DNA from: Eumeta japonica
Lineage: Eukaryota > Arthropoda > Insecta > Lepidoptera > Psychidae
Reading direction: 5' to 3'
Length of the DNA stretch: 64,000 bases
Assembly (NCBI GenBank): GCA_005406025.1
Contig: BGZK01000086.1
Span: forward strand, 620,001 to 684,000
The notes beneath the pieces were generated by a model. That model was given only the letters and a program-made list of their open reading frames with translations. It had not been told where the DNA came from and ran no database searches. Below, in pieces: positions 45,522-59,100 of the stretch (its first letter is position 1; each line of letters begins with the position of its first letter). The translations under genes and the position numbers were made by a program.

Positions 45522-46197
45522 TCTTCAGCGCCCATAGCTTCCTGGTGCTCAGGCCCTCGACGTAGCTCTGCAAGTCCTCTCTGCACTCGCCGGACACCAG
45601 CTGCCTCAGCCGCGGCCAACCCTCGACCAGCATACCCGCATCGAATACTCTCAATACCTCGTCGATTCCTATCAACTTGGTATCGTTCTTGGGGTAGCTG
45701 TAGGCGGCGGTCAATTGGAGATTGTTCCTCGTCTCATTGACGGCCGACCGTATGCTGTCGCTTATCTTGTTTATGACGCTGTCGGACGGCTTCGCCGTGG
45801 TCTTTTCAGGTTTTTTAGTAGTTTTCACAATATGTTGTACGTTGTGAGATTTTTCCGTCGTTTTCTTGAGTCTATTATCTTCTTGTACGTCACCGAACGC
45901 CTCGGCGAAAGTGAGGCCGTCGTCATCCAACAAGTCGAAGTCGTCGACGACGGCGGGCTGGCCTCTCGGAGGCGGTCTCGAGCGCTCCCGCGTCATGGAC
46001 TCCGTGAGGTCGGAGGTGAGCGGTCCCTCGTCGTCGATTCCGCCCTTGGCGGAGGCCTTCTTTATCGTCTGAAAAGCGTCTATCAGACCGCTTCGGAGCT
46101 TTTCTTCCCGCGCATTCCCGTCTCCCGTTTCCGCGTCCGACGCTCCGAGGGCCGCGAGAGCGTACGCACAAACAACTACAATCACAAAACGATACAT
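45522..46197 (-). CDS. NRF-6-like acyltransferase, exon 1 (secretory N-terminus and start of NRF domain)
   Basis: This exon encodes residues 1-225. The ATG at 46197-46195 follows GGAAA and opens a signal peptide (MYRFVIVVVCAYALAALGA). The family is known as multi-pass membrane proteins with an extracytoplasmic N-terminal NRF domain and an acyltransferase-3 domain; C. elegans NRF-6 was found through fluoxetine resistance and takes part in lipid or drug movement between tissues. A long hydrophilic spacer follows, with acidic stretches (DDFDLLDDDG) and a Thr/Lys/Pro-rich run (TTKKPEKTTAKP). The NRF region then begins: GIDEVLRVFDAGMLVEGWPR, C205 in GECREDL, and RKLWALK at the end. Two N-glycosylation sequons are visible (NETR, NDTK). 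The donor is GTAAGT at 45521-45516, leaving phase 1, which joins exon 2 at 3094. Plus-strand frames over this exon are shadows. The exact orthologue group cannot be settled from this part alone. Confidence 0.88.
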
Positions 46198-46640
46198 TTT
46201 CCTGTACAAAAATTATCGTTTAATATCGTTCACACTTGTAACATATTATCGTGTGCGCTCGTTCGTCTTTTTCCCTTACGTCGACTAAAGTTTCGTAAAT
46301 CACTCGACGTGTTGTAGTTTATCAAGGTAAGCGAACTGCATCATTGTCGAATTAAGACTGAACGGGTGGTTCGTTGAGACTGTCAAGCGCCGTTAGCCTC
46401 GGCGGCGGGAGGGGAAGGGAGGCTTTGTAATCTCGTCGAAGAAGTGGCCAGGGAGTCGGAGGGGGTACCGGAGGACCACCGGCGGGCGGGGAGCCCGGCA
46501 GTGACATAACGGCGGGTTACGTCGCGGCACTTTCACCGGCCGCTCGAGGTGAAGAGCACCGACCAGCGCCCGCGCGGCGCGGCCTAGGGCGGCGCGACTA
46601 TCGATCGATGTTTTATGTTGTACATGATGAGGCATCCATC
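46198..46640 (-). promoter_or_regulatory. Putative 5' untranslated/promoter region of the NRF-6-like gene
   Basis: Immediately upstream of the ATG (minus strand) is TTTTTGTACAG, a plausible splice acceptor, so an upstream untranslated exon is likely. A strongly GC- and CpG-rich block at about 46385-46605 is the obvious candidate for that exon or the core promoter. It ends near CTATCGATCGATG (46594-46606), a DRE-like word. No TATA box stands out. All of this is inference. Confidence 0.4.
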
Positions 46641-49600
46641 TTTATTTTAAACTTTGTTGTATCTAAGAAAGTTAAAAGGAAATAAAAATATAAACCGCGT
46701 TCAAAAACCTCTTTGAAGATTTTTTTAAAAAGACTTCAAAAACAACTAGTTAGTTGATTTTGGAGTCGGTTCCAGCTAAAGTAAGGCAAAAAGATATATA
46801 TAATATACAAATATGATCATGAAATGTTAAATATTAAGTCGAAAAGAGATCTTCTTTTTCTAAAGAAACACAACTGTTTCTGATTTATCTTTAGTTAACA
46901 TTTTTTAGTTATAGAGTAATTATAACTTTGTAGATTAATAAAATCGCCCAAGCATCTTCTTTACTATTGTACGGAGAAAGTGGAAAAGCAGTTCTGATCC
47001 CGAATTTATTGTCCACTGGTTTTTTCAATTTCAGGGGTTTTACATTCTCAGTTGCATTACAACTATGGAATTATTTTTATACAAACTCCTATTCTTTATA
47101 ATACAAAAGTTCTTCAATTCATAAAGATTATATTTTCATTCTCTTCCACATTAAATTAATTTACTCAGTATCTACTGTTATTGTTAAGAGTTCTGATGTG
47201 TTCCTGCTACGATTGTCGCATTGGAATTATATAAGTGAATTAAAGTATGTAGAAAGATTATTAAGTAATTAATTTTAATTCTGTGTGTACTAGGTTTTAC
47301 TAATAGCCATTGAAGAGTACTTTTTTCTGCCGACAAATTGCAGTATTATCACTTAACTCCGAACCATTGAGAAGGGCTGTAGCTTCCATTATCAGCTCAA
47401 CGTCGTGACATGATAACTAACTATATGCTAAAACTTGAACAATTAAAAAAAACACTCAAACGCACTATACGTGTCCATAATATTTGAGGATTTCTTTCAA
47501 TTTTCTGGGATTCCATAATCTGATCCTGACTTAATGACTAGAACTACCTCGGAAGTATATTCTTTAAAAAAATATCAAATTCAATCCACAATTGACAAAA
47601 TTGTCGCTGCAAATACCTAAAAAGAATTCATATAGACAAACATAGAACCTCTTCTTTTTTTTTGAAATCTGTTAAAAACTGAATTATGCTGCTTTAGTTA
47701 AAAAATATGACACGTCGCTGGTTAACGTAATAGCTTTCTGTGCTTGTCATATGTAAATTCAACAATTGTGATGATTACGCAGATGTAGCTTTCTGGTAGA
47801 AAAATAATTGATTTATAAGATTTTTTTCTCATAAATACAAGTTGTCGCAAGTAAATATATCAAATTGAAATATAACATTTAAAATGTTACCTGTTATAGA
47901 TAGATAGATACACGACAAGAAATGCGATAAAGTCGGGATGTGCTTATACTGTTAATTTGAACATAACCAACGCTGACTGCAGGAACAATTAATTTACTTA
48001 TAGAGTTGCTCATGTTTTTATTGCGTCAAACTCATTTTAGTTCGTAAATTAATATACCTTTTATCATCGTCGTCATAGTTTCCAGCAGAATGTTAAAGGT
48101 CATTCAAAGATAGATACATGTTACAATGAGCTAATGATTTTCAATATGACGTAAGGATTTATACACTATGCCTTATCAGACACAGTTTTCCTGTTGAAAA
48201 TTGTAAAGTAAGCAATAAAATTTCTATCATAAAATAATACATTTCTCAACTTCGCCAATACCACAAACTATTAAATATTTAGTGCTTTAAGGCTCCAAAT
48301 TTGGAGTACCCTCTGTTATATCTGTTATAATTAACAACGGGACTATGTTTCATGTGACAGATTGTATCACAAACTACAAGAAAATCTTATCTAAGTCGTA
48401 GCATCGCTTACACACAACTGTTGAAATTTAGAGAAATGAATGGACGCCGCTATCGATATCGATGCACGTCCATCTCTAACGCGCGTCAGATCCGACTACG
48501 TCGTTCTGGGCGTGCAATATGCGACACACTTGTACAGACATGTATCATATCGACACGTATACACATATGTTTTCACTTTTATTTATTGTGAAAAATAGAA
48601 TTCTCATTTTATTGCAAATAAAAATGTGAAAATGGGAATAGATATATTTTAGAAGTTTACGCGGGCGGGCTTGCATTTATTGCAGGCAAGAGTTGATTTA
48701 TTACAAATAAGAAAATATGAAAAATTTAAACCAATCCCTACAAGTACCCGCTAAAATCGAGTATGGAGCACTTGAAAACACATTTATCGGTGTGTTTTTG
48801 AGCTTTATAAGCTGAAATATGTTTTCACAAACACACATACATGTATTCACACTCTACACGTTGCACGTAATTTTAGGAAGACCAAATTCAATTCAATTAA
48901 ATAGTCGTACTGGGACAATAAATAGGCAAAAATAGCAATAGAAGTGATGAATTCTGTGACGGTGTGAGCTATCAAGGAAAAGTTATTCTGCATTTATTAA
49001 TAGGTATTTGATGAAAATTAAACATAAAATAATATTACATGTACAAATATCAAAAAGAAAGAACAACATTATTTGTCCAAAGAAAATAAATACTTTATAC
49101 CATCTTATTTATGAAGTCAATTATTTTGTGTTATACAAAAATGCCGAAAGCAAATTACATCTAGAAATAATTGTTGTTGTATAAATAACAGCCGATTACG
49201 ACAACGTATGTAACCGATTCTTTTAATGTTGCCTAAGACGCTTTATGGTAATTATTCAAATTATTAACCAGCGAAAATGAAAATTAATATACTTTATCTA
49301 GGTTTAGCGAATACATAATAAGTTTCGAAATGAGCGGAGTCAGTTCGACTGACCGCAAAGTTAAATCCCCACGCCATGAATCATGCTGTATAACAAAATG
49401 TCTTAGATGAAAGTATGTTATTCTCAAATGTTTTTAGGTATCTTTTTTACGTATGCAAAAATTATGCAAAGTTGTTTTGCGTTAAGGTTTTTGTCACCAT
49501 ATTTCAAAGGATTGTGTTGGTTTTGGTATTCCGTTATAAAAATATATAATGACAATAATAATATACATCTACAAAATTATATCACGAATTATAAAACTCG

Positions 49601-52600
49601 AGCATTCGTATATTAAACGGTAATAAATTTAAACATAATTCTTGTCACAACTTTGCCAAATATATGTATATTTAATATATTTCTTTCAAAATAGCTTGAT
49701 GTCTGTAAATTGGCTTAATATTCCTCACATTAGATGAAATCTATCATTTTGATAGAGACGCTGATATACTATCATATATTGTTATACGATTTTTCTTTAT
49801 AATTAGAATAGAGCTCCGCACATCATAAACTTGGTCTGCCCGCTTTTCATTTCGTTGCAACACCGATTACAGCGCCCAGTTAAAGGATATTACTGTCTTC
49901 CTATGAGGCAACGTTACATTAACTAATATCTATATCTAGGTGCAATGTATCTGAGTCAGATGCTTGTAGGTAAAGATAGACAAGGATTTTACATTATCTG
50001 ATGAACAATTAGATCTGTTATTTAATTAGTATAGAAGCGGGAACTAATAATACATAAAAAAATCATGGAAAGCATACATTATACATGATAAAAGGTTCAT
50101 CTCGTAAAATAAATATTCTTAATGTTGTTGAACGTAGTCAAATATGTCTGCGAAGCAAAATATCTCTACAATTTTTAATTTTCCATAGTGATTTAGAAAA
50201 AAACTTTTTTAAAAATAAACTTTTTATCCAAAATATTTTGTACTAAAAAAAAATAATGATATTATCGAAGGCTTGTGCTGATAAATGTTATTTACATAGA
50301 TGAATATAATAAATTAGATTGATTGAAATCCTTCATAAAACTATTTACTTATGCAGGCACGATGTTAGAGTGATTACTGGAAAAATAATTATACATAGCT
50401 AATTGTACCTAATATTTTATTACATCAAATAATTTCAAAAGCTTCTAGCGCAGAAGATTTAGTTTAAATTCCTTTTTCTCTGCTTTCTATTTGTACTTTT
50501 GAAATTAATTGAATAAACAGAACCCAAACTATATATGGTTGCAACGTTGTATAATAGAATTAATTTGACTAACTTCCAGCTCCATCTTCAGACCCTGGAA
50601 ATTCCAGAGTACTTACCAAATCAAATCAAATGAGTCCAAATACGACGGGTCTATCATCTAATACCGAAGTCGAGTCCAGTAGAATGTAAGGAAATAGTTA
50701 TAATTTAGCGCCCAAGATTTGACCCACACATACTAATAACATAGCAAATTCAAATATTTGGAAAATCCAAAAGTGCACGACTCATTATGTTCATTCGTTT
50801 TTTGTTAATAACTATTAAACGACACAAATCAAGTTAACCATTTTCAATACCAATCTCCGGACAGTGGATCTCAAGCTATTAAAAAAATGGATCAAATTAG
50901 TGAATTTTACGCTCGCTATCGTGTCCGGAACGAAAAAGTGTTGATTGACAGGAAATTTCTTTTGACTATTTTGATAGTTTTTCTAATTGTATTATGTTAA
51001 ATCGATTTGAACCAGTGATAGAATTAATCTTCATTAAATTATCTATCAAATAGTGCACAGGTTAATAAAATTACATGAATTATTAATCGTGTTATTGATG
51101 AAAAAAGTTACGAAATTGAGGAAAAAAAATTATTCGTTCGTAGAGCACTTCTTAATGCTTCGCATTATGAGTCGTGCAATTCAAATTTAAAATATTTTTA
51201 TTTCATAGGTTATTAAATAACACTCAAAATATGTCATAATTTTTTTGCGAATTTGCACTATTCAAGTTAAATAAAAGCTTTTAAAAAAAGGTTTTATACG
51301 CCGTAAAAAATCTTCAAGTTAGATGTTATACTAAACACTAGAATATAATAAAGTAACAAATTTCCGTCCCTTAAAGATTTTGCTTTTCAGTGAGAAATCG
51401 CGTAGGACAGACAGCGGTGCGATATTCTCGAGTCGGATGCCAAAAGCTATTTTCGGATGGAACATCAGCGAATTAAGTAATTAAATGGTGCTTTTAATAA
51501 AACTGCATTCATCGTTGAGTCTAAATGAAATGATACTGATAACATCATTATTCAGAATATTATAAAAACGTGGAATGCATTGAAAATTTTCGTTTCCAAA
51601 AAAGGATGAAATATAATTTTATAATCAAATAGTTGATAATTGCAAATGTTTTATGCGCCTTTTGGTTTAAATATTATAATAAAAAATCTTAATTATTGGT
51701 TAATACGTAATGTACCATATCTCTAATGTTTCATATAAATATACAAAATATAAAGATAAGAAATAATTGTTTGTTGTACGGCACCCGTACCCTTTGTGCA
51801 CTGATTCTCCAGTAGTGTTCTTTAGAACAGGGATTTTCAATAAAATTACATAAAAACGTTTTTATGTACAACATGGAGAAGTAGAGTTTCAACTTCTTTT
51901 ATCTAGTATAGTAAATGGAGTGAATTAAAAAAAAAATGGAACCTATCTTTATAGGCATAAATTACAAATGTCTTTATTCCCTCTATCTCAGAGCCTATTC
52001 TGACTGCACCCCCGCAAACTTTATTTTCTAAAATATATAACATATTTTCCTATTACAAATTAATTTAAAAAAATAATTATGTGTATAAAGTTAATGGCAA
52101 ATTAATTAATCAATACATTATTGTAGAATCGAATAAATAAAATGATATTTATTGATTTATAAAAAATAGCTACTCCAATTTCTATGTAAATAAATTACAG
52201 TTTTAAATATTAATGCTGCTTCAAAGGTTCAGATTAGATAAGTGACACATTATAATTTAATATTATATTCAATTGTCATAAACAATTGCTATCAGTTATA
52301 CAATCATTTTTAAAAGATTTCGTCAAACCATTAAGAATAATTCAATTATATAGGCTTTCTTTGGTTATGTATCAGCGTACCTATGTTATTTTTGATGTAT
52401 TATATAGCACGGAGAATGAACGTGAAATAACCGCAATGTCACTGTTATTCAAATAAATATACGCAACCTATTCAAAAGAATAACAATTTCAATTTTACAA
52501 GGTTTCCGTTATAAAACGTAGGTATGTACTTATTTCAGAATTTAGTCGTTAAGCACTTAAAGTATAAAATATAATCTAAAGATATTAGAATGTCATTATA

Positions 52601-53011
52601 TAAATTAAATATTCATATTTTTAAGTCCATGGAATGTCGTTTGCACCTGACACTCTTGAGTTTTCTTATTTTAAATTAATAATTAATAGTTACTAATTTT
52701 CACTCGGAACATGACAATGCAGATGTCAAATAAATGTCAGAAGGAGAGTTTGTTGTTTGAATGTTTAATCTTCAATTTTTATCGAATTAAATCGTTATTG
52801 AGGGTACATGACTAAAATATTATATTATTTTATTGTTAGCTTAAAGAGTAAGCCTGTTGATTTGTTATCGAAAATTACTTAAACAAGTTTCCGCCTGTTT
52901 ATTTAATAAATTAAATATGCTGTATTTCAAAACATCTTCTAAAATAACTCCTCCTAAAATTTGGATTATACTGTTATTAATCGTATAAGTAACGAAATTA
53001 CTTGTTTTTAG
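46641..53011. other. Intergenic region between divergent NRF-6-like and DUSP12 genes
   Basis: About 6.4 kb of AT-rich sequence without a recognisable gene on either strand. It contains a DRE-bearing palindrome near 48441 and a repeat-like phrase near 50575-50700 (CAGCTCCATCTTCAGACCCT). The bases before DUSP12 end in ACTTGTTTTTAG directly before its ATG, which could be an acceptor joining an untranslated first exon somewhere in the right part of this region. Confidence 0.6.
48441..48471. promoter_or_regulatory. Palindrome with a DRE (TATCGATA) core
   Basis: TATCGATA at 48451-48458 lies within the 12-base palindrome ATCGATATCGAT. Outside it, ATGGACG (48440-48446) pairs with CGTCCAT (48467-48473). 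TATCGATA is the known binding word of insect DREF/BEAF-type factors at housekeeping promoters and domain boundaries. Its place between two divergent genes fits such a role, but this is inference. Confidence 0.4.
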
Positions 53012-53129
53012 ATGGCGAAACAACTTACAGATGTAGAGATTCATGCAACTGAATCTGAATCTCTTATTGACAAAGATGATGACAATAATGAAGTCAGTGT
53101 GGATTGCATTGATGATAGATTGTATTTAG
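53012..53129 (+). CDS. DUSP12: DUSP12 exon 1
   Basis: Residues 1-39 and one base of codon 40. It begins MAKQLTDVEIHATESESLID and continues into an acidic stretch before VDCIDDRLYL. The donor is GTTTGT at 53130, weaker than consensus. The ATG directly follows TTTTTAG, so it could itself begin an exon. The following 807-bp intron shows nothing notable. Confidence 0.88.
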
Positions 53130-56100
53130 GTTTGTTTATTTTACAGTGCATCTTAATTTGAGAAGAAAATAATATTTATTTTAAGTATACACAAACCTTT
53201 TTTAGGTGGCCCTTATGGTCATAATCCATAAATCAATTTCAAACTAGAACTTTTTAAATTTCAGGTTGAGCTTAAAACGAAAGTTTATTTAAATTTGAGT
53301 ATTTTTTGCTCATACAGCATATTGTCCCAGTTTTGTAAATAATTGGAAATATGTGAGACATCTGCATAGAAATGCCAGATTTTTCATAGTCAAATCTAAA
53401 ATATTTATTGACATTGAGAATTTTGTTATAAAACACTTTATTTAATTTAAGGCAATTTATATACTGCTAAGTACAATTATTGAATTATTCAAAAGTACCA
53501 CAAAACTTATAATCTCACAATACTTCTTTCAAATTGGCCAATGTCTTTTTGTATTATTAAAATTATCTATTTTTGGGGATAAAATATTTAAATTGAATAT
53601 TATTTGTTGTTATTCAACATAGATTTCGAGATTTTCGAATGGATGTTATAATGTTGTATAATGGTTTCTTCAAATTCGCAGATATAGTTTTTATCTTTCT
53701 ACAAAGGAATAATGGACAAATTATTCTTATCCTCATCTGGGTGCATATGCTCCATGTCATAAGTTCAATTACATATAACTCTTTCCAGGCCGGCCCGCGT
53801 CAGTATATTTTGATGTTAGAGCCTAATTTATCTGATTAACTGTATTTTTTTTTACATATTCTTTACCTCATCATGCACAAAGTTAAGGTAATATTAATTG
53901 AAATAAATAATCGGATTCTTCCTAAAATTTTTACAGGTAATTTAGTAAGTGCTCGGGATGTTAAAACTCTAGAGAAATTAAATATCACACACATATTAAC
54001 TGTGGATCTGGTACCACTAACCAGGAGTATATTGGAAAGGCCAAACCTTACTTTTAAATATGTCAAACGTAAGTTGATTTATCTATCTAATTATTAAAAT
54101 ATGTTCAAAGAAGACATAGATTGTGTTACAAGTAGCATTGGCCCTTAAATTACACTAAAAATTGTATTGCTGAGATAAAAAATAAATAGTATAATACGTT
54201 ATTATGTACATTTCCAGATTAGTTTATACATTTTAATGATGACTCAAAAATGTTTTTTTTTTCCTTTATTGTGATAATACTTACAGAAATTTACAGTCAA
54301 TAATAATTAGTCATGGTGAGAAGGAAAGGGTTGAGTGGTGCCTTCAAACAAAATGTATTGGGTTTAAGCCTGACTAGGGTGAATTATATATGGTTTCCCA
54401 ACTTTAAAGTTGTCAAACCAATTGATCTATATCTAAGGGAGCAATAAAGTTGTTGATCTCGATCGTTGTCACCATATTGGTGACAGTGGCCTTTAGCATC
54501 TCTCGATATGCATTAGACCAACATAAGGCTTAGTTTCCAAGACCTTCAATCTGAAATAATAAAAAAATGAGTTCATGTTTCTGCAAAGAGGTGATACAGA
54601 TATGTTGTTTTTGTAAACCTGCATTCGGACAGCTGAATATTTTCATTTAATAATTAATGTTAACCTAACACTCTTTTTTTTCTGTCTATAGTCATATGTA
54701 TAATGTTTTGCTTTCTTTAATATTACACATCTCATAAAATATGGTTTATTTTCAGTGGCAGATGTTCCAAAAGAAGACCTTATCAGCCATCTTCCCTCTA
54801 TAAATGCATTCATAAAAAAAACACTGGATGAAGGTGGGACAGTTTTAGTTCATTGGTAAGTAAATATTGAAAATACCTATGCTATTTAAATATATTTTAT
54901 TGAATGTTAAATGGGTTTGTTCAATCGGATACATAGATGAACTGTAAATTCCAGTCTTAGTTGGTCATAAATTTTTGAAACTCAAATATATTTTTTGGAA
55001 ACATAACATAGCATTTATTGATCAAAATATTTTTTTGATGGAGAATCACTTGGCAACTGTTTTTTTATTGCAAATCAAAGTTCATTAGGGGCCATCCATA
55101 AATTACGTCACATAATATATAAGGTTTTTGACCCCCCCATATCTGGTTTAAACAAAGAAAAAACTATAAAATACAAAAGGGAATATTTTGAAAAGCAATA
55201 AATGTATTACTTATGTGATTACATTTACAGTGGTTAAGAGCGTTGCCTTCAAACCAGAGAGCAGTGATTTTGATCATGACCACAGGCGAATTGACTAAGG
55301 AGATTTGAACTTGTATTAAACTACTCAATTCAATCCTTTGACAGCATTTTAAGTTGTTAGTTCCGAACATTGCCAACAATATTTGTTATCACCAAAAATC
55401 AAACACAACTTTAATATTGTTAAGAATTACTTATAAATGTGTGTATGTATTACAGAATGTATATTAGGTCAGGGGAAATTTTTTTTTTATATTTCATTAG
55501 TAAAAAATTACAGAAAAATCTCTTTAGTTGTGCTTTTTATAAAAAGCACAAGCAAATAGTCAGGTATACCTGGCTAGTTTTGATACCATTAAATAGACGA
55601 CATTTAAAAAAATATATAAAGTTAAAACGGTGGCTCACCATTTTTTAAATTGTTTTTCTGTCCACCGAAATTCGATACATTTTTATAACAAAAAGGGAAA
55701 AAATGTGATTACAAGCTGTGAAAAAAATTGTGACATTTATGGACCTGAAGCAGTATAGATAAGAGTAGCACAAAACTGGTTCAAACGTTTTCAGTTTGGT
55801 AATTTTGATGTCAAAAAGAACCTTGCTCTGGTTGACCTGTTATGGGTAAAATCTATGCTATTTTGGAAAAAGTAAAGCAAAATCAGCATATTGGTTCTTA
55901 AGACATAGTCGAAGAGCTGAGAATTGATCACAAAACAGTTTTGGCTCCACATGAACTCACTAAAAGAAATCTAATGAATTGTGTACTTATTTGCGATTCT
56001 CTATTGAAATGTAATGAAAACGAACCGTTTTTAAAAAGATTAGTCACCGGTGATAAAAAATGGATTACCTACAACAAGAATATGCACTAAAAATCACGGT

Positions 56101-59100
56101 AAATAGGTAAACAAGCTCTATAGATTATAGCAAAACTCGGATTAACTCATAGTAAGTTTATGCTATGTGTATGGTGGGATTGAAAGGGTATTATTCATTA
56201 TGAACTTTTACCACTGGGCAAAACCATCAATTCGGATCTCTACTACCAACAGCTGATCAGACTCTAGGAAGAAGTAGAGAAAAAATGGCTGGAATTAATT
56301 AAAAGAAAAGTGTGGTATTTCATCATGATAATGCCAGACCACACAGATCTTTAGCCACTCATCAAATATTGAGAGTTTGTTTGGGAAATGTTAATGCATC
56401 CATCATATAATCCTGACTTTGCACCCTCAGATTTTCACCTGTTTTGGTCTTTGATCTTTAGGTAGTGTTAGGTTGACATCAAGAGAGGACTGCGAAAACT
56501 ACTTGTCACAGTTTTTTAATCAGAAGTCCCAAAATTTTTACAGTAATGGGATTATGTCACTACCTACAAAATAGCAACAAAATGTTGAACAAAATGGCAT
56601 ATATATTATAATTAAATGTATATAAAATATGATGAAAAATTATCTTGAATTTGTATATGACATACGAAAAAAACCTTTTTCTCAACCTTAATGTTCTATT
56701 TTTAAAGTATGCAAAATATTCAGTGTGTCCCATACATACTTATCATGTGAATATAAGTAGAAACTTATATCTCCAAATAAAATTCTTAATATAAAATTAA
56801 ATGATAAATGTCATAGAAAACACTAGCTGTTTTTATGAAGTTTGTTTTAACTATTCCAACAGCTTTTATGTGTTTTTAATGAATCAATCTATTGAAATTG
56901 GAGTAGCTTTCAAAAAGGTATAGATATTGTTAGACAATATAAAATTTGTGAAAATTCGCCCTTGATCGATGTGGTACATTTAAGAAATTCAAATAAAATT
57001 ATATTTTATAAAACTAATCAGCTTGATCTGCAAAAAAGAAAAGAGTGTCCAATGCCACAAACTCCATTGAATCTATGCAATGTTTGCATGCAAGTTGCTA
57101 GACAATTAGGTAAACAAAATGAAAGGTTTTTGAAGAAAAGCGATATGAAAATTAATGTCAGCAATATCAAGGTCATTGAATTCGACAGATATAAAGATAA
57201 ATGAGGGGATATATGTAGAGTAGATGAGAGATTTGAACAAGTAGTACGTTGTCTACTGGGAGTAGTTTGTCTACATAGTGGTAAACTTAAGAGAAATCTT
57301 GACAGGAGAATTAATATGGGATATAAATAAATGGGTTTTTATATGTTGTTATGAATGGTAAAAATATCTCATGATAAATATGTTTTGCTATTCATACTGG
57401 TAGTCCGGATCCTCAAATTTATCTACGTCAGTGAAAGTTTGATATATCAAAAGTAACATAAAAGTAAAATCAATGCAATTTAGATGTGATTCCTGCATAG
57501 TATGTGGTGTCCTTGAAAGATAGATATAGGATTGGTGATATTTGAAGATGTTATTGTGTGAAAGAATATGTAGTGACTAAACCGGTAAATGAGTACACTG
57601 AAGTTGTTTGGCCATCTGCAGAGGATAGATAAATGTAGATAAAAGACATCTGTAGAATGAATATTTGTGTTGGAAGAGTTAAAATGGAACACCCTAGAAA
57701 ATGATATACAGACGAATTGACATATTTAATAATATTTAATAGGTTGAGTGATTCAGTTCTTTTCACAGTACATGTCCATATCATTGATGGAACGTGTTAA
57801 GTAGGCCTTTTATTTATAATTAGTGTTTTATTTATAACAGTTGTAGCTACTCAGAATTGTAACAGTTTTAAATAATTGATATTCACAATTTTGTTGTTTT
57901 AGTTATTTCGGAGTTTCCAGATCAGCAGCTGTCGTCATAGCATACATGATGGAAAAGTATGGGCTGTGTTACGAGGACGCCTACACTTTAGTTAAAAGTA
58001 AGAGAAGATTTGTCCATCCGAATGTGGGATTCATTGCTCAACTTAGACTATTTGGTCACATGGGTTGCCAATTGAACAAGGAAGATCCTAGGTATAAACA
58101 GTTTAGACTTAAACTGGCTGGCCAAAAATTGAAACAAGGTGAGCTATTACAAAATAAATTATCTTCAAGTTCCAAAATTTAATGATTTTGCCTGTGTATT
58201 GAATTTTATTGTTTCATCATAAAAATAATATTCAAAAATGTCTTTTTTGAAGTCTCATTTCAATTTGTCAATTAAAATGAGCTTTCATTACAGGGTAGAT
58301 TTTGGTACACTATGAAAAAATAAATAAAAGGAATCTAGAAAAACACACAATTTATTTGTTTAGCATTGGATAAGTGTTCATAACTACAATTAAACAAGAT
58401 TTCATAATTTATAAAAACAACACCAATTTGACATTTATTGATATTTGATAAATTTCAGCCATGATGGTGAGGTGTAGAGTGATGATGCTCCTATATATGT
58501 GTCTATTCCCATTTTTTTTTAATCTTGTACTTTTAATTATGATTTTTTTAACCACTATATTGAAATTAGTGTTGCAATTATTGAAATAAATGTATTTCAA
58601 AGTTTTAAACAATGTGAGATTGTGGGAATTCATAACTTGTTACTATTCTTTATTTTGTATTTTTTATATAGTTCCTGTACAATCTAGCCGTAGGTGCAAT
58701 ACTTCATGAATTGTTTCCTCTATCCTCATTAAAGTTGCAGTTATTAAAAAAAAAATGTATTAGTATAAAATAGCTATTTTAAAATCACATAATAGAATGT
58801 TAAGACTGATTGCAAAACATTATAGTACAAGATTTGTTTTTTATTTTTGTTGAAGCTTTAACTTGTCCAAAATTCTATAATTCTATATTTTATATTGAAT
58901 ATTATATTTTCCCATAGAGCATTCTATTTAAAACCTTTACTTCGAAACCAATCTTACTTAATTTATTTTAATAACATTTTGAAATCTATATATTTTGCAC
59001 ATGTTCAAAATACTTATGGAATGGTGCCAAATTCTAGTTTTTTTTGCTTTGCTCACATATGATCTTCATTTGTATATTTTTCAACTGATATATTTATGCT

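Larger units (their letters stand above)
54856..57902 (+). other. DUSP12: DUSP12 intron 3 (3.05 kb, transposon-bearing)
   Basis: The largest intron of the gene. It begins GTAAGT and ends TTGTTGTTTTAG. Its size comes largely from the mariner at 55464-56691; it also holds a SINE-like A-box segment at about 55215-55330. The part from 56700 to 57900 contains AT-rich sequence with short open frames that I could not assign. Confidence 0.85.

Noticed and set aside
45715..46317. 200-codon plus-strand frame over NRF-6 exon 1
   Set aside because: It is antisense to a well-supported coding exon and has no recognisable domain; a GC-rich shadow frame.
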